This document shows positions 52,346 through 61,929 of a DNA stretch of 64,000 nt, in pieces. Both the position numbers and the translations under genes were made by a program. Origin of the DNA: Hydrogenophaga sp. (GTDB lineage Bacteria; Pseudomonadota; Gammaproteobacteria; Burkholderiales; Burkholderiaceae_C); assembly GCA_030682835.1 (NCBI GenBank), contig JAUXNG010000102.1, forward strand, positions 1 through 64,000. The letters run 5' to 3'. A model generated the notes under the pieces. The model was not told the origin of the DNA, did no database searches, and saw only the letters and a program-made list of their open reading frames with translations. How positions within the stretch are numbered: position 1 is the first letter of the stretch; every line of letters starts with the position of its first letter.

Positions 52346-55300
52346 TCAGACAGCGGCGTCTTGCAACTGGTACTTCTTGCGGTACAGCGCAAAGTAGAGA
52401 ACCGGGATCACCACCAGCGTGAGCAGGGTGGAGACGGCGATGCCGAAGATCAGCGAGACGGCCAGGCCGTTGAAGATCGGGTCGTCCAGGATGAAGAAGG
52501 CGCCCATCATGGCGGCCAGGCCGGTGAGCGCAATGGGCTGCGCGCGCACCGCGGCGGACTGCACCACGGCGTCGGCGAAGGGCACGCCGCGCGCGGTTTC
52601 CAGCTCGATGAAGTCCACCAGCAGGATGGAGTTGCGCACGATGATGCCGGCCAGCGCGATCATGCCGATCATGCTGGTGGCGGTGAACTGCGCACCCAGC
52701 AGCGCATGGCCCGGCATGACGCCGATGATGGTGAGCGGAATCGGCGCCATGATCACCAGCGGCGTGAGGTAGCTGCGGAACTGCGCCACCACCAGCAGGT
52801 AGATGAGGATCAGGCCCACACCGTAGGCGGCGCCCATGTCGCGGAAGGTCTCATACGTGATCTGCCACTCGCCGTCCCACTTGACGGCGTACTGGCGGTA
52901 GGGGTCTTGCGGCTGGCTGATCCAGTACTCGCCGAGTTCGCCGCTGTTGGGCAGCGCGGCCGCGTTCATGCGCGAGCGGATGTCGAACAGGCCGTAGAGC
53001 GGTGAGTCGAGCTTGCCCGCCATGTCGCCCATCACGTAAGTGACGGGCAGCAGGTTTTTGGTGAAGCGGGGCTGGTCGATCACGCCGCGCTCCACCGTGA
53101 CCAGCTCGGACAGCGGCACCATGGCGCCGTTCGCGGCCTTCATGGGCAGCGCCAGCAGCGCGTCCAGCCCCACCTGCGCTTCTCGCGGCAGCTGCAGGCG
53201 CACCGGCACCGCGAACTTGGCGTGGCCGTCGTGCAGCCAGGCGGCGTCGGCGCCCGAGAGGGCGGCATGCACGGTCTGCGCGATCACCTGCACCGGAATG
53301 CCCAGCGACTCGGCGCGCTGGCGCTGGATGCGCAGGAAGGCGCGCGGCGCGGCTTCTTTCAGCGTGGTGTCGATGCCCACGATGTCGGGGGTGTCGGCAA
53401 AGGCCTGCGCCACGCGTTGGGCCAGCTCGGCGCGGCCCGCTTCGTCGGGCCCGTAGACCTCGGCCACGATGGGTGAGAGCACCGGCGGGCCGGGCGGCAC
53501 TTCCACCACCTTGAGGCGCGCGCCGTGCGCAGCGGCGATGCGCTCCAGCTCGGGCCGGTGGCGCTGGGCGATGGCGTGGCTCTTCTCGCTGCGGTCTTTG
53601 GCGCCGGCCAGGTTCACCTGCAGGTCGCCGCCCTCGGCGTCGGCGCGCAGGTAGTATTGGCGCACCAGGCCGTTGAAGGTGATCGGGCTGGCGGTGCCGG
53701 CGTAGCCCTGCACGTTGGCCACCTCGGGCTGCACCGCGATCCAGGCGGTGAGGTCCTGCAGGGCGGCGGCGGTGTCTTCCAGCGGCGTGCCGGCGGGCAT
53801 GTCGAGCACCACCTGGTACTCGCTTTTGTTGTCGAAGGGCAGCATCTTCAGCACCACCCACTGCACCAGCGTGAGCCCCACCGACAGCAGCAGCGCCACC
53901 ACGATTCCGGCCAGCAGCAGCCAGCGCTTGCGCGCGCTCTGCAGCAGCGGCGTGAGCACGCGGGTGAAGGTGTTCTGCAGGCCGCGTGTGAGCTTGCCGG
54001 GGCCATGGTCGGCGTGGCCCGGCCCGGTCTTGATGAGTTTCAGCGCCAGCCAGGGCGTGACCGTGAACGCGATGGCGAGCGAGATCGCCATGCCCATGCT
54101 GGCGTTGATCGGGATCGGGCTCATGTACGGCCCCATCAGGCCACTCACGAAGGCCATGGGCAGCAGCGCGGCGATGACGGTGAATGTAGCCAGAATGGTG
54201 GGGCCACCCACCTCGTCCACCGCACGCGGGATGATGACCGCCAGCGGCACGTCGGGCGTCAGGCTGCGGTGGCGGTGGATGTTTTCCACCACCACGATCG
54301 CGTCGTCCACCAGGATGCCGATGGAGAAGATGAGCGCGAACAGCGACACGCGGTTGAGCGTGAAGCCCCAGGCCCAGGACGCGAACAGCGTGGCGGTGAG
54401 CGTGAGCACCACCGCCGCGCCGACGATGATGGCTTCGCGCCGGCCCAGCGCCAGCCCCACCAGGATGATCACGCTGCCGGTGGCGAAGATGAGCTTCTGG
54501 ATCAGCTGGTTGGCCTTGTCGGCGGCGGTCTGGCCGTAGTCGCGCGTGATGCTGACTTCCACACCGTCGGGAATCACCGTGTTCTTCAGCTGCTCCAGGC
54601 GCTCGCGTGCGCCGCGAGCCACGTCCACCGCGTTCTCGCCGGGTTTCTTGCTCACGGTGAGGGTGACGGCGGGGTGGTTCTGGCCGGTCTGACCACCGGC
54701 TGCGGTGGCGGCACCGCCGGGCGTGAACCACACGTAGCGCTTCGGCAGCTGGGCGCCCATTTCCACCCGTGCGACCTCGCGCAGGAAGATGGGGCGGCCG
54801 TTGTTGACGCCCACCACGATGTCGCCCACGTCCTGCTCGTTGCGCAGGAACTCGCCGGTCTCCACGCTGAGCATGCCGGGTTCGCCCGCGGCGGGCGCGG
54901 GGTTGACCACGGTGCCCGATGGCATGGCCTGGTTGGCCGAGGCAATGGCGCCGTGAAGCGCCTGCACGCTGATGCCGCGCTCGCGCAGGCGGCCGGGCTC
55001 CAGCCACACCTGCACCGCCCGGCCAGGGCCGCCGATGGTGACCACCTCGCGTGTGCCCGGCACGCGCTTGAGCTCGGTCTCCACCGCATGCGCCACGCGC
55101 TCCAGGTCGAGCGCACTCTGCGCGTCCTGGGTCCACAGCGTGGCGGCGAGCACCGGCACGTCGTCGATGCCCTTGGGCTTGACGATGGGGGGCAACACGC
55201 CCAGGCCGGCGGGCAGCCAGTCCTGGTTGGCGTTGAGCACGTCGTACAGACGCACCAGCGCCTCGGTGCGCGGCACGCCCACCTGGAACTGCACGGTGAG

Positions 55301-55624
55301 CACGGCCACGCCGGGGCGCGAGACCGAGTAGGTGTGCTCGATGCCCTGTATCTGCGAGAGCACATGCTCGGCCGGCGCCGCCACCATCTTCTCCACGTCG
55401 GCACTGGACGCACCGGGGAAGGGGATGAGCACGTTGGCCATGGTCACGTTGATCTGCGGCTCTTCTTCGCGCGGCGTCACCAGCACGGCGAACAGGCCGA
55501 GCAGCAGGGCCACCAGCGCCAGCAGCGGCGTGATGGCATTGGCCTGGAAGGCGCGCGCCACGGCGCCGGAGAAGCCGAGCTTCTCGGGCGTATGCGGCGG
55601 GGTGTGGGAAGCGGGATGTGTCAT
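52346..55624 (-). CDS. RND-family efflux permease
   Basis: 1092 residues from the ATG at 55624: twelve membrane spans, two large periplasmic loops and the central motif FSIGILVDDAIVVVENIHRH in span 4 with the proton-relay Asp pair. It begins with a soluble SHTPPHTPEKLGFSGAVARAF leader. It resembles the AcrB/MdtB-like and heavy-metal-free branch. The typical charged HME triad is not seen, so a metal role is not indicated by motifs. The gene follows its adaptor by 10 bases. Confidence 0.93.
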   Translation of the reverse strand: MTHPASHTPPHTPEKLGFSGAVARAFQANAITPLLALVALLLGLFAVLVTPREEEPQINVTMANVLIPFPGASSADVEKMVAAPAEHVLSQIQGIEHTYSVSRPGVAVLTVQFQVGVPRTEALVRLYDVLNANQDWLPAGLGVLPPIVKPKGIDDVPVLAATLWTQDAQSALDLERVAHAVETELKRVPGTREVVTIGGPGRAVQVWLEPGRLRERGISVQALHGAIASANQAMPSGTVVNPAPAAGEPGMLSVETGEFLRNEQDVGDIVVGVNNGRPIFLREVARVEMGAQLPKRYVWFTPGGAATAAGGQTGQNHPAVTLTVSKKPGENAVDVARGARERLEQLKNTVIPDGVEVSITRDYGQTAADKANQLIQKLIFATGSVIILVGLALGRREAIIVGAAVVLTLTATLFASWAWGFTLNRVSLFALIFSIGILVDDAIVVVENIHRHRSLTPDVPLAVIIPRAVDEVGGPTILATFTVIAALLPMAFVSGLMGPYMSPIPINASMGMAISLAIAFTVTPWLALKLIKTGPGHADHGPGKLTRGLQNTFTRVLTPLLQSARKRWLLLAGIVVALLLSVGLTLVQWVVLKMLPFDNKSEYQVVLDMPAGTPLEDTAAALQDLTAWIAVQPEVANVQGYAGTASPITFNGLVRQYYLRADAEGGDLQVNLAGAKDRSEKSHAIAQRHRPELERIAAAHGARLKVVEVPPGPPVLSPIVAEVYGPDEAGRAELAQRVAQAFADTPDIVGIDTTLKEAAPRAFLRIQRQRAESLGIPVQVIAQTVHAALSGADAAWLHDGHAKFAVPVRLQLPREAQVGLDALLALPMKAANGAMVPLSELVTVERGVIDQPRFTKNLLPVTYVMGDMAGKLDSPLYGLFDIRSRMNAAALPNSGELGEYWISQPQDPYRQYAVKWDGEWQITYETFRDMGAAYGVGLILIYLLVVAQFRSYLTPLVIMAPIPLTIIGVMPGHALLGAQFTATSMIGMIALAGIIVRNSILLVDFIELETARGVPFADAVVQSAAVRAQPIALTGLAAMMGAFFILDDPIFNGLAVSLIFGIAVSTLLTLVVIPVLYFALYRKKYQLQDAAV

Positions 55625-55634
55625 GGCGCCGTCC

Positions 55635-56819
55635 TCACTGTGCGGCCGCTGCGGGCACGGCACCCGCGAGGCCGGCGCGCACCGGGTCCAGCGCCACGCG
55701 GTCACCGGCCTTCAGGCCGGCCAGCACTTCCACGCCCTCGCCCAGCGCGGCGCCGGTGCGCACGGCACGCAAGGCAAAGCCGGCGGGCTGGCCTTCGCCG
55801 CGCGAGGCCACCACATACACCGCCGTGAGTTCGCCCCGGCGCAACACGGCCGAGGCCGGCACCACCAGCCGCTGGGCGCCGGACTCGGCTGCTGCCGTGG
55901 CCGGCGCGCCGACGAAACGCACGCGCACGCTGCGCCCCGGCACCTGCTCGGCGCCGTCGGCCGCGCTGAGGTCCAGGCGCCATTCCACGGTCTGCGACAC
56001 CGGGTCGGCCGCCGGCAGGCTGGCCTGCGCGGCGGGGCGCACCCAGCGGTCGGTGCCAGGCAGCTGGATCTCGATCTGCTGCGCCTGCCGCGCGAGTGCC
56101 TGCAGGGAAGCGGGCACGTGCACCACGGCACGGATGGGCTGCGGCGCGTACACCGTGAGCACCGGCGAGCCGGGCATGGCCAGCGTGCCGGCTTCGGCGT
56201 GCGTCTGCAGCACCCAGCCGTCATAGGGCGCGGTCAGGCGCGTGAAGCCCTGCGCCAGGGAAGACTGCGTCTGCCCCGCACGGGCGGCGGCAGCACCGGC
56301 CTGCGCGGCCTTGAACTGGGCCTGCGCGGTGTCCAGCGCCGCCTGTGCCACGAAGCCCTGCGCGCGCAGGTCGCGCGTGCGCTCGAAATGGGCCTGGGCG
56401 TTGGCCAGCTGCGCGTCGGCCTGCGCCACCCCCGCCTGCGCCTGCGCCACGCCGGCCTGCGTCGCCCGGTCGTCGATCACCGCCAGCACCTGCCCGGCCT
56501 TGACGCGGTCACCCGCCTTCACCGACAAGCTGGCGATGCGACCGCTGGCCTGCGCGGAGAGCGTGCTCTGGCGCACCGCCTGCAAGCTGCCATCAAAAGC
56601 CAGCGAAGATCCCGCGGTGTGAGCCCCCACGCTGACCACTGGCACCTGCGGGCCAGCCGGCGGCGCTTCGCCCGCTGCGCGCACGCCGCTCGCCATCAAC
56701 GACACCGCGGCCAGCACGGCGATCGACAGACCACCAGCCGCCAGAAGGCGACGGGGCGCCTGGCCCAACGCGAGAGCGCGAGTAAGCCCGATGGCGAGAG
56801 GTGTTTTTGATTGCGTCAT
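55635..56819 (-). CDS. RND efflux membrane-fusion protein
   Basis: Periplasmic adaptor of 394 residues from the ATG at 56819, which has AGGAGA ahead. A signal or anchor lies at about 20-45. Then come the lipoyl half (GRIASLSVKAGDRVKAGQVLAVID), a helical hairpin with AQAGVAQADAQLANAQAHFE, the second lipoyl half (GFTRLTAPYDGWVLQTHAEA) and barrel domains. Together with the permease behind it, and an outer-membrane channel not found in this window, it makes a tripartite pump. Confidence 0.92.
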   Translation of the reverse strand: MTQSKTPLAIGLTRALALGQAPRRLLAAGGLSIAVLAAVSLMASGVRAAGEAPPAGPQVPVVSVGAHTAGSSLAFDGSLQAVRQSTLSAQASGRIASLSVKAGDRVKAGQVLAVIDDRATQAGVAQAQAGVAQADAQLANAQAHFERTRDLRAQGFVAQAALDTAQAQFKAAQAGAAAARAGQTQSSLAQGFTRLTAPYDGWVLQTHAEAGTLAMPGSPVLTVYAPQPIRAVVHVPASLQALARQAQQIEIQLPGTDRWVRPAAQASLPAADPVSQTVEWRLDLSAADGAEQVPGRSVRVRFVGAPATAAAESGAQRLVVPASAVLRRGELTAVYVVASRGEGQPAGFALRAVRTGAALGEGVEVLAGLKAGDRVALDPVRAGLAGAVPAAAAQ

Positions 56820-56844
56820 GGCCGTGTTCTCCTGTACAGCCCCG

Positions 56845-56873
56845 AGTATAGACGTATACCCCTGGGAGTACAA
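56845..56873 (-). promoter_or_regulatory. Promoter of the RND operon with palindrome in the spacer
   Basis: Minus strand: TTGTAC (-35), 17 bases, TATACT (-10). The spacer and the edge of the -35 form GTACTCCCAGGGGTATAC (56854-56871), an imperfect palindrome of the CCC-core type that resembles operators of CsoR/RcnR-family repressors. Transcription would start near 56838, about 18 bases before the adaptor start codon. No CsoR-type gene is in the window. Confidence 0.65.
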
Positions 56874-56914
56874 GAAGGGCTTGCCTTTAGAGGGGGGGAC
56901 CCGTGCGCGGAAGC

Positions 56915-57290
56915 AGCCCTCACCCCTGCCCTCTCCCAGAGGGAGAGGGGGTCAGACACTGCTTCTGGGCCAGGAATGAACGCGCGCGGCAGACGGTGAC
57001 TGTGGCGAGCGCCGACAGCCAGCGAATGGCTCCCGCAGGTGCTTCCCCTCCCTCTGAAAGATGGCCGACGAAAGGGCTCCCGCTTCGCCCCCTCTCCCTC
57101 TGGGAGAGGGCGGGGGTGAGGGCTCGCAGCCGAGAAGGCCCGCACTCGGCAGACGATGGCGTCGGCTCACGCAGCCAGCCAGCGAAAGGGTTCCCGCATG
57201 GGCTCCCTCCTCCTCCGAAAGACGGCCGGCGAAAGCGCTCCCGCTTCGCTCCCTCTCCCTCTGGGAGAGGGCTGGGGTGAGGGCTCTCCC
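56915..57290. repeat. Three REP-type CCCTCTCCC repeats in the adaptor-alr gap
   Basis: The 485-base space between the RND adaptor gene and alr holds a palindromic CCCTCTCCCAGAGGGAGAGG element at 56915-56950 and two reversed copies, near 57089-57125 and 57247-57285, of the form CTCCCTCTGGGAGAGGG followed by GGGGTGAGGGCT. The second and third are embedded in longer similar segments (GGCCGACGAAAGGGCTCCCG and GGCCGGCGAAAGCGCTCCCG), so a unit of about 110 bases is duplicated. The rest shows nothing gene-like. Confidence 0.85.
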
Positions 57291-57304
57291 CGGCGGTGCG
57301 CTGA

Positions 57305-58429
57305 TCAGGCGGCGAAGGGCACACGGGGGGCCACCGCGCAGAACAGTTCGTAGGAAATGGTGCCGGCCGCGGCGGCGACCTCGTCGGCCGTGAGCACGGC
57401 GCCGCTGGCGGAGCGGCCCCACAGCACCACCTCGGACCCGAAGCCCGCGGCGTCCAGCCCCGTCAGGTCGACCATGAGCATGTCCATGCTGACGCGGCCC
57501 ACCACCCGCGTGCGAACGCCGTCCACCAGCACAGGGGTACCCGTGGGGGCATGGCGCGGGTAGCCGTCGGCATAGCCGCAGGCGACCACGCCGATGCGCA
57601 TGGGCCCATCGGCGGTGAAGGTGGAGCCGTAGCCCACGGTGTCGCCGGCCTGCAGCTGCTGCACGGCGATCAGGCGGCTGGACAGCGTCATGGCGGGCTG
57701 CAGGTCCCAGTCGGCCGCGGTGCGCTGCGGGTGGTCGGGGGCGCCGCCGTAGGTGGCGATGCCCGAGCGCACCCAGTCGGCGCTCAGATGCTCGGTGGCC
57801 TGCTCGCCCGCCTCCACGCGCAGGGCTTGTGCGGCGTGGCGCAGGATGGCCGCACTGTTGCACAGCGTGCGCTCGCCCGGCAGATCGGCGGTGGCGGCCT
57901 CGAAGGCGGCCACCTGGTGGGCGATGCCGCGCGCGCCGTCGGCGTCGCTGAAGTGGGTCATGAGCGAGATTTCTTCCACCTGCGGCAGCGCGTTCAGCCG
58001 CGCCCAGGCGGCACGGAAGGCGGTGGGCGTGAAACCCAGCCGGTTCATGCCGCTGTTGAGCTTGAGGAAGACGCGGTGCGGCAGCTGGGTCTTGTGGGCG
58101 GCCAGCCAGTCGATCTGCTCGGTGCAGTGCACCGTGTGCCACAGGTGCAGGCGCGAGCACAGCTCCAGGTCGCGCGGCTCGAACACGCCTTCGAGCAACA
58201 GCACGGGGCCCCGCCAGTCGAGCGCGCGGATGCGCTGCGCTTCCTCCAGGTCCAGCAGCGCAAAGCCGTCCGCCGAGCGCAGCGCGTCGAAACAGCGCTC
58301 GATGCCGTGGCCGTAGGCGTTGGCCTTGACGACGGCCCAGACGCGGGCATCGGGCGCACGCTCTCTGGCGCGCTGGAGGTTGTGGCGGAGTGCATCGGCG
58401 TGCACGGTGGCGAGAATGGGGCGGGGCAT
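57305..58429 (-). CDS. alr: Alanine racemase
   Basis: PLP enzyme that makes D-alanine for peptidoglycan. It is 374 residues from the ATG at 58429. It has the PLP-lysine motif [12 protein letters not shown] (Lys at about 34), NSGMNRLGF near residue 126, the second catalytic residue in [25 protein letters not shown] (Tyr near 246) and [13 protein letters not shown]. Whether it is the housekeeping Alr or the catabolic DadX cannot be told; no dadA is next to it. It is divergent from lplT. Confidence 0.96.
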   Translation of the reverse strand: MPRPILATVHADALRHNLQRARERAPDARVWAVVKANAYGHGIERCFDALRSADGFALLDLEEAQRIRALDWRGPVLLLEGVFEPRDLELCSRLHLWHTVHCTEQIDWLAAHKTQLPHRVFLKLNSGMNRLGFTPTAFRAAWARLNALPQVEEISLMTHFSDADGARGIAHQVAAFEAATADLPGERTLCNSAAILRHAAQALRVEAGEQATEHLSADWVRSGIATYGGAPDHPQRTAADWDLQPAMTLSSRLIAVQQLQAGDTVGYGSTFTADGPMRIGVVACGYADGYPRHAPTGTPVLVDGVRTRVVGRVSMDMLMVDLTGLDAAGFGSEVVLWGRSASGAVLTADEVAAAAGTISYELFCAVAPRVPFAA

Positions 58430-58617
58430 GGCGAACTCGACGTCGGCGTGGACATTCGGCACCCGGCGCAAACGCTTAAGACGCCGGGCGATGCCCCCGG
58501 AAACGCCGTGCTATAACCCGGCATCCTTGGAGACACCCGCTGACTTTCGCATAAAAAAGTCGACCCCAATTCTGCCCAGCGCCGGCTGGTGGGGACCGAC
58601 GTACAACAATCATCTCC

Positions 58618-59901
58618 ATGAAGCGCGGCTTCTACACCATCATGACGGCGCAGTTCTTCAGCTCGCTGGCGGACAACGCGCTGTTTGTGGCCGCCATCGA
58701 ACTGTTGCGAACCCGGGGGGCGCCTGAATGGCAAAGCGCCGCACTCGTCCCACTCTTTGCCCTGTTTTATGTGGTGCTGGCTCCCTTCGTGGGGGCTTTT
58801 GCCGACGCCCGGCCCAAAGGCCAGGTGATGTTCATCAGCAATGCCATCAAGGTGGTGGGCTGCCTGCTCATGCTCTGGGGCGTGCACCCGCTGCTGGCCT
58901 ACACGCTGGTGGGTCTGGGTGCTGCGGCCTACTCGCCCGCCAAGTACGGCATCCTCACCGAGCTCCTACCGCCCTCACAGCTGGTGAAGGCCAATGGCTG
59001 GATCGAGGGCCTCACGATTGCGTCGATCATCCTCGGGGTCTTGCTCGGCGGCCAGCTGGTGGGCCCGCTGCTCTCCGGGTGGCTGCTGGCGATCGACCTG
59101 CCGTTCTTCACCACCGGCGTCGACAACAAGGCCGAGGCAGCGATCACGGTGCTGGTGTTCATCTACGTGGTGGCCGCCTGGTTCAACACCCGCATTCCGC
59201 TCACCGGCGTGACGCCGCGCCCCATGCCGGCCAACCCGCTCGCCCTGCTGCCCGACTTCTGGCGCTGCAACAGCCGCCTGTGGCGCGACCGGCTGGGCCA
59301 GATCTCGCTGGCCACCACCACGCTGTTCTGGGGTGTGTCGGGCAACCTGCGCTACATCGTGCTGGCCTGGGCCGGCGCCGCGCTGGGCTATACGACCACG
59401 CAGGCGTCTTCGCTGGTGGGCGTGGTGGCGCTGGGCACCGCCGTGGGCGCCGTGGTGGCGTCGATGCGCATGCGCCTGGACCAGGCCACCCGCGTGATGC
59501 CGCTGGGCATTGCCATGGGCTTGCTGGTAATCGCGATGAACTTCATCGACAACGTGTGGGTGGCCGCGCCCTTCCTGGTGCTGCTGGGCGGCCTGGGCGG
59601 CTTCCTGGTGGTGCCGATGAACGCCCTGCTGCAGCACCGGGGCCACAACCTCATGGGCGCCGGCCGCTCGATCGCGGTGCAGAACTTCAATGAACAGGCC
59701 TGCATCCTGATCCTGGGCGCGGCGTACAGCTTCTCCACCGCAGCGGGCTGGTCGGCCTTCATGGCCATCACCGCCTTCGGCGTGATCGTGGCCGGCTTCA
59801 TGTGGATCATCGCCCTGTGGCACCGCCACAACCAGCGCACCCACCCCCACGAGCTGGAACGCCTGATGGAGATTGCCCGGCGCGACGACCTTCACGGGTA
59901 G
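58618..59901 (+). CDS. lplT: Lysophospholipid transporter LplT
   Basis: MFS flippase that returns lysophospholipids to the inner leaflet for re-acylation. It is 427 residues with twelve spans, start MKRGFYTIMTAQFFSSLADNALF and the motifs PLFALFYVVLAPFVGAFAD and AAYSPAKYGILTELLP typical of LplT. The acyltransferase partner aas is not adjacent. It is divergent from alr. Confidence 0.93.
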   Translation: MKRGFYTIMTAQFFSSLADNALFVAAIELLRTRGAPEWQSAALVPLFALFYVVLAPFVGAFADARPKGQVMFISNAIKVVGCLLMLWGVHPLLAYTLVGLGAAAYSPAKYGILTELLPPSQLVKANGWIEGLTIASIILGVLLGGQLVGPLLSGWLLAIDLPFFTTGVDNKAEAAITVLVFIYVVAAWFNTRIPLTGVTPRPMPANPLALLPDFWRCNSRLWRDRLGQISLATTTLFWGVSGNLRYIVLAWAGAALGYTTTQASSLVGVVALGTAVGAVVASMRMRLDQATRVMPLGIAMGLLVIAMNFIDNVWVAAPFLVLLGGLGGFLVVPMNALLQHRGHNLMGAGRSIAVQNFNEQACILILGAAYSFSTAAGWSAFMAITAFGVIVAGFMWIIALWHRHNQRTHPHELERLMEIARRDDLHG

Positions 59902-60110
59902 CCCCCCGCGCCGCGCCTAAGGGCGCGTCACCCCCCAGGGGGCGATGCGAGTGGCCCGGCAAAGCCGGTTCCACCGCATCCTGAGTGAAGACACCTCACG
60001 CCGGAAGGGAAGTTGACCCGAGGGCACCGCGGAACCGGCTTTGCCGGGCAGCCAGTGCCGCCCCCCTCCGGGGGGGTGACGCCGCAGGCGGCGCGGGGGG
60101 AATCCAGATG
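59902..60110. repeat. Mosaic repeat between lplT and the receiver-like gene
   Basis: Two facing copies of the dispersed element, including GCGCCGCGCC, CCCCCCAGGGGGCGATGCGA, CCGGC-AAA-GCCGG and then CACCGCGGAACCGGCTTTGC, CCCCCTCCGGGGGGGTGACG, CGCAGGCGGCGCGGGGGG. It lies between convergent genes and can act as a two-way hairpin barrier. Confidence 0.82.
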
Positions 60111-61277
60111 TCAGAAACCGATGTTTGTTTTCTCGAAGCCGTCCAGGCTCACCAGCCGGTGCTGGGCCAGCACCTTGTAAAGCTCGGCTTCGCCCACCGA
60201 GCGCGAAAGGTACGCGTCGCTGCCGGCCAGGCCGGCTTTCATGCGGTCCATGCTGCCGGCGGTGGGCGCAAACATCACCACCACCGGGGCCTGACCGTTG
60301 GGCAGGCGGCACTGCTTGGCGCTGCGGCACACCTGCCAGGCATCGGGCTCGCCGTTGAGCCGGTCGATCACCACGAGGCGGTAGGCGTGGGCCTTGAGCA
60401 TCACCAGTGCCTGTGGCGCCTCGCGCGACCAGTCGATCGACAGGCCATAGCGGCGGAAGCGCTTGTGCAGGATGCGGCCTTCCACCAGGCTCTCGGCCAC
60501 CAGCAGCATGTCGCCCCGCGGCACCTCGGGCAACGTGGCCTTGGCGCCGCCGGTCTGGGAGCGGGTGGAACGCGAGGAACGCCCGCTGCGCGACGCGGGC
60601 GGCGGGGCCACCGGAGGCAAGGGCAGCTCGTCCAGACCACCGAAATCGGTCAGGCGCAGCACCCCCGGCCGGCGCGTGGACGCTGGTGCCAGGGGCTTCA
60701 CCGGCCGCTGCACGACCGGCGCTGCCGTTGCCGCGGCGGCCACGCGGCGTGGCTCGCGCTGCATGGGGCGGGTGGGCGGGAACTCCGATTCCGGGTCACG
60801 GCGCCGCGGCGACACGGCAGGTGCCATGGGAGCAGCGGGGGAGGCTGGCCGGCTGCTGCCGACCTTGCGCATGCTCGCGTCAAGACCCTTTACCTGCGAG
60901 ACCTGGAACGGTTCGGTCGCAGCGAAGGCCGGGGCCTGCTCCACGCGCTTGCGCGGTGCCACCGGCTTGCTCACACCCACCAGCGCGTCTAGCGCGGCCA
61001 GCACACCCACCAGCTTCACCGGCTTGCGCTGCAGCGGCCAGCCGGTGCCGCCGTCGTTGCTGCCCAGCAGCAGCACGCGGCCCGGCAGCTCGGCGTGGCG
61101 CACCAGGTGCAGGGCCTGCAGGTTGTCGGCGTTGACGATCAGGAGCTGCGCGTCCATCACCTCGTCCTGCACCTGGTACGCGGGCGGACGCCGCGACGCC
61201 AGGCGCAGAAACGACTCGATCGTGGACGACTCGTTCTGGGCAAAACCCACCAGCGCCACCGTGTAAGCACCCACCAT
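60111..61277 (-). CDS. Response-regulator-like protein with a degenerate receiver
   Basis: 388 residues from the ATG at 61277. An N-terminal domain (about 1-105, VGAYTVALVGFAQNESSTIE and LIVNADNLQALHLVR) has an alpha/beta fold like a receiver, and a long Pro/Arg/Ala-rich linker (about 130-265) joins it to a C-terminal receiver (270-385). The latter keeps an Asp in LVVIDRLNGEPDAWQVC, but the acidic pair is AE in place of DD and the conserved Lys is Arg in SDAYLSRSV. It may sense something other than phosphate. No kinase or output gene is adjacent. Confidence 0.75.
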   Translation of the reverse strand: MVGAYTVALVGFAQNESSTIESFLRLASRRPPAYQVQDEVMDAQLLIVNADNLQALHLVRHAELPGRVLLLGSNDGGTGWPLQRKPVKLVGVLAALDALVGVSKPVAPRKRVEQAPAFAATEPFQVSQVKGLDASMRKVGSSRPASPAAPMAPAVSPRRRDPESEFPPTRPMQREPRRVAAAATAAPVVQRPVKPLAPASTRRPGVLRLTDFGGLDELPLPPVAPPPASRSGRSSRSTRSQTGGAKATLPEVPRGDMLLVAESLVEGRILHKRFRRYGLSIDWSREAPQALVMLKAHAYRLVVIDRLNGEPDAWQVCRSAKQCRLPNGQAPVVVMFAPTAGSMDRMKAGLAGSDAYLSRSVGEAELYKVLAQHRLVSLDGFEKTNIGF

Positions 61278-61443
61278 GAAAGCCCCTGACGTGTACCAAT
61301 GCGTTAATCTGCAAATGAGTATGCCGGTTTTTGGGTACGCGCCCGGGGCTTGCCTGCACGCAGCAGGGACAAGCGTGACCGTTTCCCGCCCGCCGCCTTC
61401 CGGCGACACAATGCAGCCTCCCCACGGCCCTCAGGAGACCCGC

Positions 61444-61929
61444 ATGCCCAGCATTTACGACTTCGAAGCCCAGTCCATCGACGGCAGGCCCGTGGCCCTC
61501 TCCCAGTTCAGGGGACAGGTGCTGCTGATCGTGAACACGGCCAGCGCCTGCGGTTTCACCCCCCAGTTCGGCGGACTGGAAAAGCTGCACCAGCGCTATG
61601 CAGACAAGGGGCTCGTGGTGCTGGGCTTCCCGTGCAACCAGTTCGGCAGCCAGGACCCGGGCAGCAACGAGGAGATCGGCGCTTTCTGCCAGAAGAACTA
61701 CGGCGTGAGCTTTCCCATGATGGCCAAGGTCGACGTGAACGGCGGCGCCGCCCACCCGCTCTACCAGTGGCTCACGGCCGAAGCCCCCGGTCTGCTGGGC
61801 AGCAAGGCCATCAAGTGGAACTTCACCAAGTTTCTGGTGGGCAAAGACGGCCGGGTGCTACGGCGTTATGCACCTCAGGACGCGCCCGAGAAACTGTCCA
61901 AGGACATCGAAGCCGCGCTGGCCGCCTGA
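61444..61929 (+). CDS. Glutathione peroxidase (thiol peroxidase, BtuE-like)
   Basis: 161 residues from the ATG at 61444. It has the NTASACGFTPQF site with the peroxidatic Cys at 36, the LGFPCNQFGSQDPG motif with the second Cys, and the WNFTKFLVGKDG segment with the catalytic Trp and Asn. Such bacterial enzymes use thioredoxin more than glutathione. It lies between the receiver-like gene and a repeat block. Confidence 0.95.
   Translation: MPSIYDFEAQSIDGRPVALSQFRGQVLLIVNTASACGFTPQFGGLEKLHQRYADKGLVVLGFPCNQFGSQDPGSNEEIGAFCQKNYGVSFPMMAKVDVNGGAAHPLYQWLTAEAPGLLGSKAIKWNFTKFLVGKDGRVLRRYAPQDAPEKLSKDIEAALAA

Noticed and set aside
52346-55828. Long plus-strand frames opposite the RND permease
   Set aside because: No recognisable domain; the permease on the other strand is certain.
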